DNA of 64,000 bases from Bathynomus jamesi (GCA_023014485.1 JAJOZX010000088.1:1595001-1659000); one strand, 5' to 3'; shown: positions 32,020-43,275, counted from the stretch's first letter. Numbers and translations are program-made. Notes: generated from the sequence alone by a model not told the origin.

Positions 32020-32850
32020 ATGGACATTGTGACGGGGTTAAACAAGAGTCTTGAAAAGTCGTACCTGACAAACGATTTACTTTTTGAAGTCGTAAACATA
32101 GACACGCCTGCATGCACATTGAAGTTAAAATCAACGCTTAGTAGAAATATTAAAGATAAAGAGCTGTTCACAATTGTGGCCGAGGGCCGATATAGCGCAG
32201 CTCTCCAAAGAGATACCTTTCACGAGGCACAGCATGACATGTCCAGCTTAATGTATCAATTGAAGATGGAGAAATTGGGTGAAAGCTCTCCACCTCCAGA
32301 CATGTGCTATATTTACAGCAATATCGTAGAGCACCAATTTCTTGGGGACACCCAGGCGCGACTGCTGCGCATTGCACACATTCCCAACCGTAGAGTAAAA
32401 AGTTTGAGCATTACATATGACAAGCCTCATTATGTGAATGTTGCGACTAATCTATTAACCAACATCTCGAAAAATATAAGAATGATTGAGGGAAAAAATT
32501 TCCCATTCGTCGTTTATAATGACCCGAAGCCATTCACAGTCTATCGAGGAATGAGATACCGGCGTGGGAGTGGGCTTGGATCCATTTTTTCATCCATACT
32601 ACGCACCGCTGTCCCAGTGTTGAAAAGGGGTGCCAAGCACCTAGGGAGGAAGGCGTTACAAACAGGTTTTAACGCGGCAGAAGACATAATGGGTGGAACT
32701 AAGCCTAAAGAAGCTCTAAAAAAACATTTCAAACGTACACGGGACGAAATCATCAAAGATGCAACGAGAAAAATGCGTGGTGGCGGAAAGAAGAGATTTG
32801 CCAGGAAGAAGGGGTTACCATCACGTGGCGCTAAACGTGAAAGGAAATAA
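32020..32850 (+). CDS. Fused minor capsid-type protein (penton-like plus pVI-like), 276 aa
   Basis: Residues ~1-165 contain CYIYSNIVEHQFLGDTQARL and SITYDKPHYVNVATNL, typical of the later part of the Polinton penton-like protein. From residue ~175 the sequence switches to YRGMRYRRGSGLGSIFSSIL and RGAKHLGRKALQTGFNAAED, typical of a separate Gly/Lys-rich minor virion protein compared with adenovirus pVI/pX. A Lys/Arg-rich tail follows. In other Polintons I know these as two genes, so a deletion has probably joined them in frame. The frame is open, but its neighbours are dead. Confidence 0.6.
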   Translation: MDIVTGLNKSLEKSYLTNDLLFEVVNIDTPACTLKLKSTLSRNIKDKELFTIVAEGRYSAALQRDTFHEAQHDMSSLMYQLKMEKLGESSPPPDMCYIYSNIVEHQFLGDTQARLLRIAHIPNRRVKSLSITYDKPHYVNVATNLLTNISKNIRMIEGKNFPFVVYNDPKPFTVYRGMRYRRGSGLGSIFSSILRTAVPVLKRGAKHLGRKALQTGFNAAEDIMGGTKPKEALKKHFKRTRDEIIKDATRKMRGGGKKRFARKKGLPSRGAKRERK

Positions 32851-32984
32851 AAAAAGAAGTGCTCTAAGCGTATGAAACCTATGGCTGATCATTTTTTCAA
32901 CTGATATAAGCTGAGGACACTACTCTCACGTATCATAGGCTGATTACTAGTTGTCGAGAGAGGTGGCACTATTTTTGACTCGTC

Positions 32985-34251
32985 ATGGCGCGTTTCATCC
33001 ATCCGTGTAGTTCACAATGCTGTAAATCGGAACTGTCCCTCTTTGATATGCCCCCACTCAGGTCTCTATTGAGCATAGCGACTTTATTACAATTAACCCA
33101 TTAAGCACAATTAGTTCCCCGAGTGCCCCTATAGAATTCGTGATACCCAGCTCAGGCCCTTACTTTTTTGACCCGAGCTGCATGCACATGTACGCTTAAC
33201 TGCGTATAGCCCATTCATATGGAACGGACTGCGATGATAGTTACTCAGCGTACCCTGAAACCAACTTTTTACACTCCATATTCAGCCAGTGTGAGGTGTA
33301 TTTAAATTAGGTTAACATCTCGGCAGGAACGGGGTACTACCACCTACGATCCTATTTGGAAAATATCCTCAACTTTTCAAAAGAAGCGAAGGACACCTTT
33401 TTAACCGCCGAGACTTTTATCAGACTAACGATGAAAGTGGTATAAAGGATAAATTTAAAAGTTCTAAAAAAGATGTACGAGTGTTTTGGACGTCTTCATA
33501 CAGATTTCACATTCCAGGAGAAACTGCTTATGAACTGGGTGGATATGAAGTTGAAGCTTACCCGCACGACTCTTGAGATCTGCATAAATCTGGGTTCTGA
33601 TCAAGAAGAGGACGCGAAACCGTTGTGATTCACATAATGGAGGCGTATTTGCGTGTACACCGAGTGAAATTAAGTTCGCCAAAACAAATAGAAATTGAGA
33701 AAGAATTAATACACGCCACAGTAAAATACCCAATTAACAGGGTACAGATGAAGCTATACACGGTGCCCGCCGGGTTGGCCTCGAAGCAACTAGAAAACGT
33801 GGCCCTTGGAGTCCTACCTAAAAGGATATTAACTGGAATGCACGACCACGCCTCGACGAATGGAAAATATAAAAAGAGTGCCTTTAAATTCGAGAATTTC
33901 GGCCATAAAAATATTACTCTATACGTAAATGGCGCTGCATTGGGAGGGACTACGAATACGGACTACTCATCAGACGCTGTGTTCCCGCTCTGCGCGAGAG
34001 CTTATAGTAGTCTGGCTCATAATACAGGTGCCTGTGACGAGCTTGGGTTTGTCGTAACGCAGAAAGAATTTGCCGAAGAATTTAACATTTATTCATTTGA
34101 TGTTATGCCTGACTTGTCTGCTGGCGTAAATACGCACTTAACGCCACAACAGAGCGGGAGTATCTCAGTCAGGTTGGAATTTGCCAAGCCTGTAGAAGTA
34201 CCTATTAGTGTACTCGTGTACCGCCTAATCACAAGCACTAATAGAAGTTGA
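32985..34251 (+). pseudogene. Polinton major capsid protein (double jelly roll), frameshifted
   Basis: The ATG at 32985 begins MARFIHPCSSQCCKSELSLF. The frame continues with SAPIEFVIPSSGPYFFDPS, then HSIFSQCEVYLN and SYLENILNFSKEAKDTFL, before several stops and shifts (33190-33620). The C-terminal half from 33625 is a single 208-aa frame with KYPINRVQMKLYTVPAG, LGVLPKRILTGMHDHAS and EEFNIYSFDVMPDLSAGVN. This is the conserved Polinton capsid protein, which would assemble the virion-like shell. The internal breaks rule out a product. Confidence 0.88.
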
Positions 34252-34699
34252 CCGTTTCAGGAACGTGGTCACAGACTTTCAAAGTGGGCGCGAATACACT
34301 CCAGAGAGCGATGAAAAGTGACCGAATCAGACGCTCCAAATTTATCGGTGTGTTTGCGAAGAATGAAATATTGAAAATGCCAACTACAAGAAACTGGTAC
34401 GGGATTATCGCTAACACCGATATTGTAGGGGGTGAAGGGATTCATTGGTTTGCAATCTATTTTAAAAATAGGGAAAGAATGTACTATTTTGACTAACTCG
34501 GCACTCAGCCCTGGAATGATTCTGTGGTTGTACAGTTTATCGAGCAAATACATGTACCTCAGATTGGAACCCGTATCGCCTTCAAGGATATTATAGTAAC
34601 ACGTGCGGCATGTACGCTCTCTCATTTCTCATGCACATGTCACGTGGGAAGGGATTTATAATTTTTTTAAATTATTCGATTTGTGCGACACTGAAATGA
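34248..34699 (+). pseudogene. Adenain-like cysteine protease (Polinton), broken
   Basis: The first block contains RSKFIGVFAKNEI, NWYGIIANTDIV and GIHWFAIYF with the catalytic His, then YYFD. A TAA at 34494-34496 sits where Ser is expected. After a frame change near 34600 the catalytic Cys region CGMYALSFLMHMSRGKGF follows. The family (C5/Ulp1-like) matures capsid proteins. The 3' part runs out near 34699. Confidence 0.8.
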
Positions 34700-34921
34700 A
34701 TGATAAAATGGTATGCCGACATATAAAAAAAGGTTCCCATATCTTAACACCCGCTGTATTGTGTAAAGGTGTATATCTACTGTATATTGTGTAAAGGCCT
34801 ATTTTTAGCCATTAAGGCTTATTTAATGGACACTGGTTCCGCTTTGTACATGTTTTCTACCATTTTATAAATTAAATGAAAATACAATGTGTTTTGTTCA
34901 TAACCCCCCAAAAATACTTAC
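34700..34921. other. Polinton-host junction region
   Basis: AT-rich spacer with a short direct repeat (GTGTAAAGG at 34763 and 34790). The right end of the Polinton should lie here. I could not find the partner of a terminal inverted repeat near 19600. Confidence 0.4.
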
Positions 34922-35086
34922 ATTAGTTCCTCGATGACCTGGCATTCGTTGGACCGGATGTGAGCCAATACCTCGACCTCTCTGTTCAGGTCGCTGGTTT
35001 GGTTGTGGGGTAAAGCATCCATATCACTTATTCCTCTTTCATCAAAACGAAAAGTAGTTATAACACGATCAAGTTCCGCATCGGTC
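34922..35086 (-). CDS. Putative host gene, exon 2 (55 codons)
   Basis: Minus strand: acceptor TTTATAG before GACCGATGCGG, and donor AAT followed by GTAAGTATT. The exon is 165 nt, phase 2 at both ends, fully open, and encodes TDAELDRVITTFRFDERGIS and LNREVEVLAHIRSNECQVIE. An acidic, coiled-coil-like segment. The protein is not recognised. The next exon is not found before the Polinton, so the Polinton may sit in the following intron or truncate the gene. Confidence 0.5.
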
Positions 35087-35638
35087 CTATAAAGTTAAAT
35101 AAAATTAAATTAGTTTAATCAAAGAGCTACAATAAGAGAAAATGCTACGAATTTTAAAAATTATAATAAAAAAGCAGATATCCTGACAGTTTTCAAAAGT
35201 AAGAGTGCTAAGACATCGTCTGCCGACACCGGGTCTTGGTCCCGAGCACGCAGGCGATTCTTAAAAGTTTTTAATATTTCTAAAATTCTACTGGGGAGCT
35301 GTCTTTAAATTATCGAGAAATGTATTATTAAAGCTCCACCATATATATATATATATGACGAAATAACCACGAAGGAAACAGAATAATTAATAGCAAGTGC
35401 ACTAATTTACAGCTCAAAAGGAAGTTTAGCTGGGTATCTAAGTCATCTCAGAGAATAATTAAAAGCGAGTGCGCTAATTTACACCTCAAAAGTAAGATTA
35501 GCTGGGTGTGCTATGCTCCGTCTGCCTGCAACGGGTCTCGAATCCGCAGTCAATTCTTAATAGTTTTTAATATTTCTAAAATCGTACCTGTACAACTTTT
35601 TGTAAATTTTTAAATTATCAAGAAATGTGAAAATAAAA

Positions 35639-35678
<40 letters not shown>

Positions 35679-35989
35679 AAATAACCACGAAGGAAACAGA
35701 GAATGAGACAATAGTTAAAAATATTTTTCAAAACAATTGTTATGGCACTTATAAGTTAATTAACACTGAATGAAACGATAGTAGGATATATTATGTCGCG
35801 GTTAGGTTATATATTATAAACGAGAAAGAGTCCTGGGAATAATTTGTTCGTTGTAGAAAAACTCAGAATAAAGCTAGGTTAGGCTAGCAGCAAATCGTAA
35901 GCATATAGATATCCCTTCACTTCGCTTTATCACGAATTTTTAAAATTATAATACATGCAATGAATGAACCGGATTACATAATCACTTAC
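35087..35989 (-). other. Intron 1 of the putative host gene, repeat-rich
   Basis: Contains (TA)n at 35340-35356 and 35643-35672. Two diverged ~150-bp segments share CTAATTTACA.CTCAAAAG and GAAATAACCACGAAGGAAAC, the latter resembling the tail of Penelope termini. Donor and acceptor fit consensus. Confidence 0.45.
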
Positions 35990-36165
35990 ATTTTAATATT
36001 GTCTTCATTGAACGGTTCTTGCATTTCGTCACAAATTTCTGAAACAACTTGCGTATATAGAAGTTCATTCCGATCTCCAGTGTGGAAAATTAGGCGCGTT
36101 GCCTCAGCATAGAAATCTTTATCTTCAAACAATTCGGGGGAGTTGTAGATCGATTCTTGGTTCAT
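35990..36165 (-). CDS. Putative host gene, exon 1
   Basis: Starts at ATG 36165 (MNQESIYNSPELFEDKDFYA) and ends ...NIKAT-type codons AAA AT before a consensus donor GTAAGT (35989 downward). Coding length is 176 nt, phase 2, which joins the exon at 35086 without a stop and creates a Met codon at the junction. The sequence is acidic (EICDEMQEPFNEDN). It lies 40-70 bp downstream of a TATA-type promoter. Family unknown. Confidence 0.55.
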
Positions 36166-36195
36166 GGTTGGTATTTCAAAAACACTGTTCCAGAA

Positions 36196-36480
36196 AAAAC
36201 AATGAAATAAGGCTCTGAGATGAAAGGGCCCCCTTTTATAAATGGGATTGTGATCAACCCACAACACACGAAACGCTAGCTTCCTATTGGCCATTGGTGA
36301 ATTTTGCGGGGGGGCTTGACGCGTAGGCCTGCATAGCGGCCAAACAGAGGTCCTGGGCTCCGCCCACAGGGCTGTGATTGGATGCCCTGTGAAATCTGGG
36401 ACGTGTCAGGTATCCCCATTCGTAGAGAGAGACAAACGCTTTGTTTTTTTTTATCTTGTGTTCGACCGAGAGAGAGAGAG
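36196..36480 (-). promoter_or_regulatory. Pol II promoter-like region of the putative host gene
   Basis: Minus strand order: a CCAATCACAG CCAAT box near 36370, a second CCAAT (CCAATAGGAAGC) near 36283, then TTTATAAAAGGGGGCC at about 36229-36245. An initiator-compatible TCTCAGAGC lies ~25 bp downstream. The block 36300-36420 is unusually GC-rich for this window, with a CCGCCC-type box and a (GA)n tract at 36467-36495. Confidence 0.55.
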
Positions 36481-36867
36481 AGAGCGAGAGCGAGATTTAG
36501 CTGAGGATGGTATGTGAATCGGTTTACGGCTCTGAACTATAAAAGTGGAAGGTAATTTCAGATTCAATTATCCATGAAGAAAACCATCAGTACGCGAAGC
36601 TTGCGCTCGCCGCTGTAAAAGTTTATTGGGGTCCCTGTGTTATCGTACGATACAATAAATAAATTTTAAAAAAATAACATGCGTGGTGGATGCAGGTCAT
36701 TAAACACCAAAATTTATGACGTCGAGAAAATGGAAATAAGATTCCATCGAGGCGTTGTTTATTATCGAGATTTTAAATCAAATATTATCTTTCGGTTCCT
36801 GGCGCCGCTAAAACTCGCTGTAGAACAGGTGTTTCAAATTTTATTTTTAAAGAATAATCTTTAATAG

Positions 36868-36868
<1 letters not shown>
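36481..36868. other. Intergenic, no clear gene
   Basis: 36655-36730 (AATAAATAAATTTTAAAAAA...GGTCATTAAACA) resembles 38790-38860, so part is repetitive. A 61-codon frame at 36679-36864 (+) has no recognisable content. Confidence 0.4.
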
Positions 36869-36912
<44 letters not shown>

Positions 36913-36918
36913 TATATA

Positions 36919-38455
<1,537 letters not shown>

Positions 38456-38474
38456 GAATGAACTCAGAATACAT

Positions 38475-38790
38475 GATATGATACACACAGAGAGTGCATG
38501 GAACAAGGAACTCTTCTGAGATAATTAAATCCACTATAGTCCGAATAAGTAATGGTAAATGACAAATACCATAGTTTTTCTTTTTCATGATGCTAGCCCG
38601 ACGTGAGCAACGGGTCACTCGCAAAGAGGTCCCATAAATATAGCTTCCCTCACCAGCTATCTGCAAAGCAGACAGGATCCAGCTTTGGGCATGAATCTAG
38701 GGTTTAAAGCAGCCTAACCCTGCTACATTCAGAACCTCAATATAAGTAAAAAACTCGCTGCCTTCACGACAGATTGAATACATCAATAAA
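38475..38790. repeat. Interspersed repeat, second copy of 18688-19005
   Basis: Shares GCATGGAACAAGGAACTCTT, CACTCGCAAAGAGGTCCC and GCAAAGCAGACAGGATCCAG with 18685-19005. Non-coding; its 3' boundary meets Penelope-like sequence near 38790-38860. Confidence 0.8.
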
Positions 38791-38849
38791 TTTAAAAAAT
38801 AACAGAGATGTGTGATGTAGCGGATCATTAAACAGCAAAGTTTATTTCG

Positions 38850-40232
38850 ATATCATAAACTCGGTGGGTTTTATTACTTATAAACTCTCCAAATGGCTTG
38901 TCAAAGTCTTGTCCCCCATTCTCGGAACTATCTCTGATTCACATGTAAAAAATTCCATGGATCTTACTGAAAAATTGAATAATGCACGTACTGAATGAAA
39001 CTAACGATAGATTGATCAGTTTTGACGTTTGTTCATTGTTTACAAAAGTGCCGATTGATGATATGCTTGACTTTCTCTCCCAAGAATTACATAAGTATGA
39101 CCGGCCACTACCTTCACACATTGTTTTGGAACTTATTAAGCTTTGCATCAAAGACTGTAAATTCACTTTCAATAACGAGTATTATCAACAACTGTTTGGG
39201 ATGGCCATGGGCAACCCCTTATCGCCCCTCCTCTCCAATATTTATATGGAGTTTTTCGAAATTACTTACATTCCGAGAATCCTGGGGATTGGCATCCCTT
39301 GGTTGCGGTACGTCGACGATATTTTGTGTATCTGGCCCATGAATCGTGACCTGGATAACTTCCTCCTTCAGTTAAATGATCAAGTGCACTCCATTAAGTT
39401 TACTTTAGAAGTGGAACAAGACAATTCAATCCCATTTTTGGATGTGCGTGTACATAGGGAAAGCCCAGGTTTTAAGTTTAGTATCTATCGGAAAACAACA
39501 AACAATTTGTCCTACGTACACTTTTACTCGGGACATGACACCCCCACTAAGAAGGCCATTTTTTCATCAATGTTTCTCCGCGCCCTTAGGATCGCCAGTC
39601 CGGAATACATCGATGCCGAATTGGAAAAAATCAACGGTATTGGAAGTGATCTGTGTTACCCATCTGCGTTTATGGAATCTTGTCTCAACAAAGCAAAACG
39701 AACTTTCTATCGTGTCAATAATAACACTCGTACTTTGTCAAAAAATATTTTAGTACTTCCATTTTTCCCGGGCTTTTTAGGCATTGCTAATGTACTTAAA
39801 CTTTTGGATATTAATGTAGTATTTTCATATAACAATATTGTGAAAAATATCATAGTAAAAAATAGCCCTACCAATAATTCAGGCATTATCTATAAAATTG
39901 GGTGTAAACAATGTGATTCTTTTTACATAGGTCAGACGGGGAAGGATTTGCAGACACGTATAAAACAGCAACAATATTCCGTTAGAACAGGACAGTTGTC
40001 CAGTGCTCTTTTTGTCCATTTGTCAGAGTTATCCCACTGTATTGATTGGAATAATGCTTCAGTTTTATTTCATTCTAGCAACATTGTTAATAGAAATATT
40101 CTTGAGTCTGCCATTATCCAACTTTCAAATAACTTCAACATAAGCAAAGGTCTTTTTCAACTCGATCCTGTTGTTTTGAATTCCTTCAAAACAAATTTAG
40201 ATAAAAAGGGTAGGACGCTAAATCTTTGGTAA
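38850..40232 (+). pseudogene. Penelope reverse transcriptase with GIY-YIG endonuclease
   Basis: From ATG 38982 there is an open 416-aa frame. RT motifs: FDVCSLFTKVP (residues 14-24), GMAMGNPLSPLLSNI (73-87) and RYVDDILC with catalytic YVDD at 110-113. A GIY-YIG nuclease follows at ~301-370 (GIIYKIGCKQC, then FYIGQTG). This order is diagnostic for Penelope-like retroelements, which prime reverse transcription at nicked DNA. Upstream, homologous sequence (FITYKLSKWLVKVLSPIL) reads in another frame from ~38860, so one indel near 38985 separates it. The N-terminal part of the RT is absent. The annotated ATG is therefore internal. Confidence 0.9.
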
Positions 40233-40535
40233 ACTTGTATGCTACTTTATTAACTTGTAATCTTCATTTTATTTTTATATATATCGAAACTTGACTCTAA
40301 AAGGCAAAGTGTTAAAACCCGGGCAGATTTCCAGTATAAATTTGTATTTTTATAATTCATTTGATCTTGTGCTAAAAATCGATATTTTTCCTTACAAATC
40401 TGTATGCCTCTTTGTTAATCCTCTAATTCTTAATTTTTAATTTTTTAATTTTTATTTTTACTTCTCCGTTTATTGCACATATATATATATGTATGTGTGT
40501 AGATATGTATGTATATATATATATATATATATATA
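40233..40535 (+). other. Penelope element 1 3' UTR
   Basis: Contains GTGTTAAAACCCGGGCAGAT and TTTGATCTTGTGCTAAAAAT, also present at 52690-52990 in element 2. It ends in (TATG)n/(TA)n, where the tRNA-like array is inserted. Confidence 0.75.
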
Positions 40536-40610
40536 TAACGTAAAGAACGACGCTTGTATAGGAGATATTCCGCGCAAGACGAGAAAGAGAAAACAACAAA
40601 TGAAAAAATG

Positions 40611-40684
40611 AAGTACCACCTGGGAATCGAACCCGGGATCTTCCGATTGCCGGTCAGACGCGATAACCACTACACCATGGACTT
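40611..40684 (-). other. tRNA-like element in array (unit 1)
   Basis: B box GGTTCGATTCC and A-box-like TGGTGTAGTGGTTATCGCG in reverse orientation. The loop would give anticodon GGC but has C at position 33. Confidence 0.65.
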
Positions 40685-40940
40685 CACTCTTCCAAATGCC
40701 GTAATTCCTCTACATACTCGCAGAAACCAATGCCCCAAGGGGGCACCTCCCGCATGCCGTAACATTATATACATTCAACTGCAAAGAACACGCAGTATAA
40801 ATAACGTAAAGAACGACGCTTGTATAGGAGATATTCCGCGCAAGACGAGAAAGAGAAAACAACAAATGAAAAAATGAAGTACCACCTTGGGGCATTGGTT
40901 TCTGCGAGTATGTAGAGGAATTACGGCATTTGGAAGAGTG

Positions 40941-41015
40941 AAGTCCATGGTGTAGTGGTTATCGCGTCTGACCGGCAATCGGAAGATCCCGGGTTCGATT
41001 CCCAGGTGGTACTTC
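40941..41015 (+). other. tRNA-like element in array (unit 2)
   Basis: Same sequence as unit 1, plus strand; complete A and B boxes. Confidence 0.65.
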
Positions 41016-41206
41016 ATTTTTTCATTTGTTGTTTTCTCTTTCTCGTCTTGCGCGGAATATCTCCTATACAAGCGTCGTTCTTTACGTTATTTATACTGCG
41101 TGTTCTTTGCAGTTGAATGTATATAATGTTACGGCATGCGGGAGGTGCCCCCTTGGGGCATTGGTTTCTGCGAGTATGTAGAGGAATTACGGCATTTGGA
41201 AGAGTG

Positions 41207-41281
41207 AAGTCCATGGTGTAGTGGTTATCGTGTCTGACCGGCAATCGGAAGATCCCGGGTTCGATTCCCAGGTGGTACTTC
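41207..41281 (+). other. tRNA-like element in array (unit 3)
   Basis: Same family; one change (TCGTGTC for TCGCGTC) just after the A box. Confidence 0.65.
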
Positions 41282-41472
41282 ATTTTTTCATTTGTTGTTT
41301 TCTCTTTCTCGTCTTGCGCGGAATATCTCCTATACAAGCGTCGTTCTTTACGTTATTTATACTGCGTGTTCTTTGCAGTTGAATGTATATAATGTTACGG
41401 CATGCGGGAGGTGCCCCCTTGGGGCATTGGTTTCTGCGAGTATGTAGAGGAATTACGGCATTTGGAAGAGTG

Positions 41473-41547
41473 AAGTCCATGGTGTAGTGGTTATCGCGTC
41501 TGACCGGCAATCGGAAGATCCCGGGTTCGATTCCCAGGTGGTACTTC
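41473..41547 (+). other. tRNA-like element in array (unit 4)
   Basis: Same as unit 2 by eye. Confidence 0.65.
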
Positions 41548-41737
41548 ATTTTTCATTTGTTGTTTTCTCTTTCTCGTCTTGCGCGGAATATCTCCTATAC
41601 AAGCGTCGTTCTTTACGTTATTTATACTGCGTGTTCTTTGCAGTTGAATGTATATAATGTTACGGCATGCGGGAGGTGCCCCCTTGGGGCATTGGTTTCT
41701 GCGAGTATGTAGAGGAATTACGGCATTTGGAAGAGTG

Positions 41738-41812
41738 AAGTCCATGGTGTAGTGGTTATCGCGTCTGACCGGCAATCGGAAGATCCCGGGTTCGATTCCC
41801 AGGTGGTACTTC
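41738..41812 (+). other. tRNA-like element in array (unit 5)
   Basis: Same as unit 2 by eye; followed by the array end and (TA)n at 41918. Confidence 0.65.
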
Positions 41813-42026
41813 ATTTTTTCATTTGTTGTTTTCTCTTTCTCGTCTTGCGCGGAATATCTCCTATACAAGCGTCGTTCTTTACGTTATTTATACTGCGTGT
41901 TCTTTGCAGTTGAATGTATATATATATATATATATATGTTTGTGTGTATGTATGTTATTTATTTATTTATTTATTTATTTTTCTTTCTGTAACCTATATA
42001 TAGGCCGTAACCTTTTATGTACTTCA

Positions 42027-42066
42027 GTGTTCCTGAGGATGTCATTAGACGAAAGCGCTTGAGCAC
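42027..42066 (+). ncRNA. Hammerhead ribozyme motif in Penelope terminus
   Basis: Parsed as type I: stem I GTGTTC pairs with GAGCAC (six pairs, one G-T). Core CTGAGGA, stem II GTC/GAC capped by ATTA with one extra T on the 5' side, GAAA, stem III AGC/GCT without loop, then T as the cleavage base. Penelope-like elements are known to carry hammerheads in their termini. Loop-less stem III implies cleavage as a dimer. Confidence 0.7.
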
Positions 42067-42159
42067 TTTTTTGTGTTTCCTTTACTTCGTGGTTTTATTC
42101 ATCATAAATATTTTTCACGTGTTACTTTCGTGAAATAATTTTCATATATATATATATAT

Positions 42160-42215
42160 ATATAGCGAGAGGGAGAGAGAGAGCGAGAGAGAGAGAGAGA
42201 GAGAGAGAGAGTTAC
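42160..42215. repeat. (GA)n microsatellite
   Basis: GA-rich tract directly following the (TA)n at the Penelope end. Confidence 0.9.
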
Positions 42216-42589
42216 AAGGAGTTACAAGGAAAAGAAGTACCTCAAAAGGCCTTGCGGCCCATACCGAGGAGGTACCAATGGCAACGGGTGCCAGGGAAAA
42301 TTTTGTCTTTCAACTATGCTAGCAGTAGTAGAAAACTGGATAGAAAAGTATATAAACAGCTCTATATTTACCTTGCTCACAGAGACACCGTGCAAGCGAA
42401 CTCCTGCAGAGTTTTCTTATGTTTTAATCTTAAACTATCAACGTGTTAAAGTAATTCCCACATATACTAGTCCTAAATCGTTTCAAATCCAACTTCTAAC
42501 CATTGTTGCGAGTTGGGTTATCATTTGAACTAAACATGCTTCTAAAATCGACATCTTTGAACCCGCGTCACGTAAGCGTCGATTGTAGC

Positions 42590-42925
42590 CCATATGCCTA
42601 ACGAAAGGGATTAACTTTGTGGCATTTTTCGCCAGTTTCCAATCCACCTACCTACTTCCCCACCAATACCCAGCGCGCGCACTTCGGCCATTAGCCGGCG
42701 GTGAGGTACCTTATCAAAGGCCTTCTAATCAATCGCCCTACTCTTATCATACTCACTCAACATGACGTAGAAAAACTCGAGCATGATGGTGAGACACGAC
42801 CTATGCCATCTAAACCCATGTTGGAGTCCCCAAGTAGCTTGTAAGAATCCAAATGGTCAACAATCCTACTCGCTATTATCCCCTCTAAATATTTACCTAC
42901 AACTGAAGTTAAATGGTGTTATTTA
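42590..42925 (-). pseudogene. LINE reverse transcriptase fragment
   Basis: Minus strand: TSVVGKYLEGIIASRIVDHL near 42915, LLGDSNMGLDG-type sequence, then KAFDKVPHRRLMAEVRALGI near 42720. 'DF.KAFDKVPH..L' is RT motif A of non-LTR retrotransposons. Several stops; neither end of the element is identifiable. Confidence 0.75.
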
Positions 42926-42984
42926 TAGAGGTTCCAAGCCTCTCTTCCCACGCATGAGATAGCAGTAGCGTCCTAATCGTAACA

Positions 42985-43170
42985 GTAGAGAGAGAGTGCG
43001 CGAGAGAGAGAGAGAGAGGGAGTGCGAGAGGGAGAGAGAGAGAGCGAGAGGGAGAGAGAGAGCGAGAGGGAGATAGCGAGAGGGAGAGCGGGGGAGAGAG
43101 TGCGCGAGAGGGAGGGAGAGAGAGAGAGGGAGAGCGAGAGAGAGAGAGGGAGAGAGCGCACGAGAGAGAT
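42985..43170. repeat. (GA)n-rich tract
   Basis: GAGAGAG-type purine repeat of ~185 bp with GC interruptions. Confidence 0.9.
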
Positions 43171-43199
43171 CCATGCTAGGGCACCCTGTCTACCAACCG

Positions 43200-43275
43200 T
43201 GGAAGGACGCGCCGCCACCGGGTCTCGAACCCGACGCATATAAACGTATGTGCGTAATATTTGATGGGAGTATAG
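43200..43275 (-). other. tRNA-like B-box remnant
   Basis: Minus strand GTCGGGTTCGAGACCCGGTG provides a B box with a pairing T stem. No convincing A box. Possibly the head of a SINE running into the 43330-43640 repeat. Confidence 0.3.

Larger units (their letters stand above)
19687..34700. mobile_element. Maverick/Polinton, decayed, ~15 kb
   Basis: The gene set is diagnostic: family-B DNA polymerase, packaging ATPase, retroviral-like integrase, major and minor capsid proteins, and adenain-like protease. Polymerase-side genes run leftward and structural genes rightward from about 28.5 kb. The expected long terminal inverted repeats were not recognised, so the limits given are those of the outermost genes. 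Three later insertions are delimited: hAT at 23107-25304, a MITE at 21203-21452 and a CACTGG element at 30448-30902. Confidence 0.9.
40536..41915. repeat. Tandem array of ~266-bp tRNA-like units (five copies)
   Basis: The first unit is on the minus strand and the next four on the plus strand. They meet head to head near 40887, where the tRNA-like segment is cut. Plus copies repeat at 266, 266 and 265 bp. Each has CAAAGAACACGCAGTATAAA-type, AGGCACCTCC-type and tRNA-like segments. Copies are almost identical. All long reading frames within are side effects of the repeats. Confidence 0.92.
38850..42145 (+). mobile_element. Penelope-like element 1 (5'-truncated)
   Basis: Reverse transcriptase plus GIY-YIG gene (38982-40232), then a 3' UTR with repeated AAATCGATATTTTT-type segments. 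A terminal region with a hammerhead-like motif (42027-42066) follows, and the tail TTCACGTGTTACTTTCGTGA. A tandem tRNA-like array (40536-41915) sits in the UTR microsatellite. The 5' start is missing. Confidence 0.88.

Noticed and set aside
19600..34900. Polinton terminal inverted repeats
   Set aside because: I compared the sequence left of 19687 with that right of 34699 by eye and found no inverted match. They may be deleted or too diverged.
40554..41868. Repeated 98-125-aa frames with MYRRYSAQDEKEK
   Set aside because: They are read from the antisense of the tRNA-like array units and reappear wherever the DNA repeats; no independent evidence of coding.
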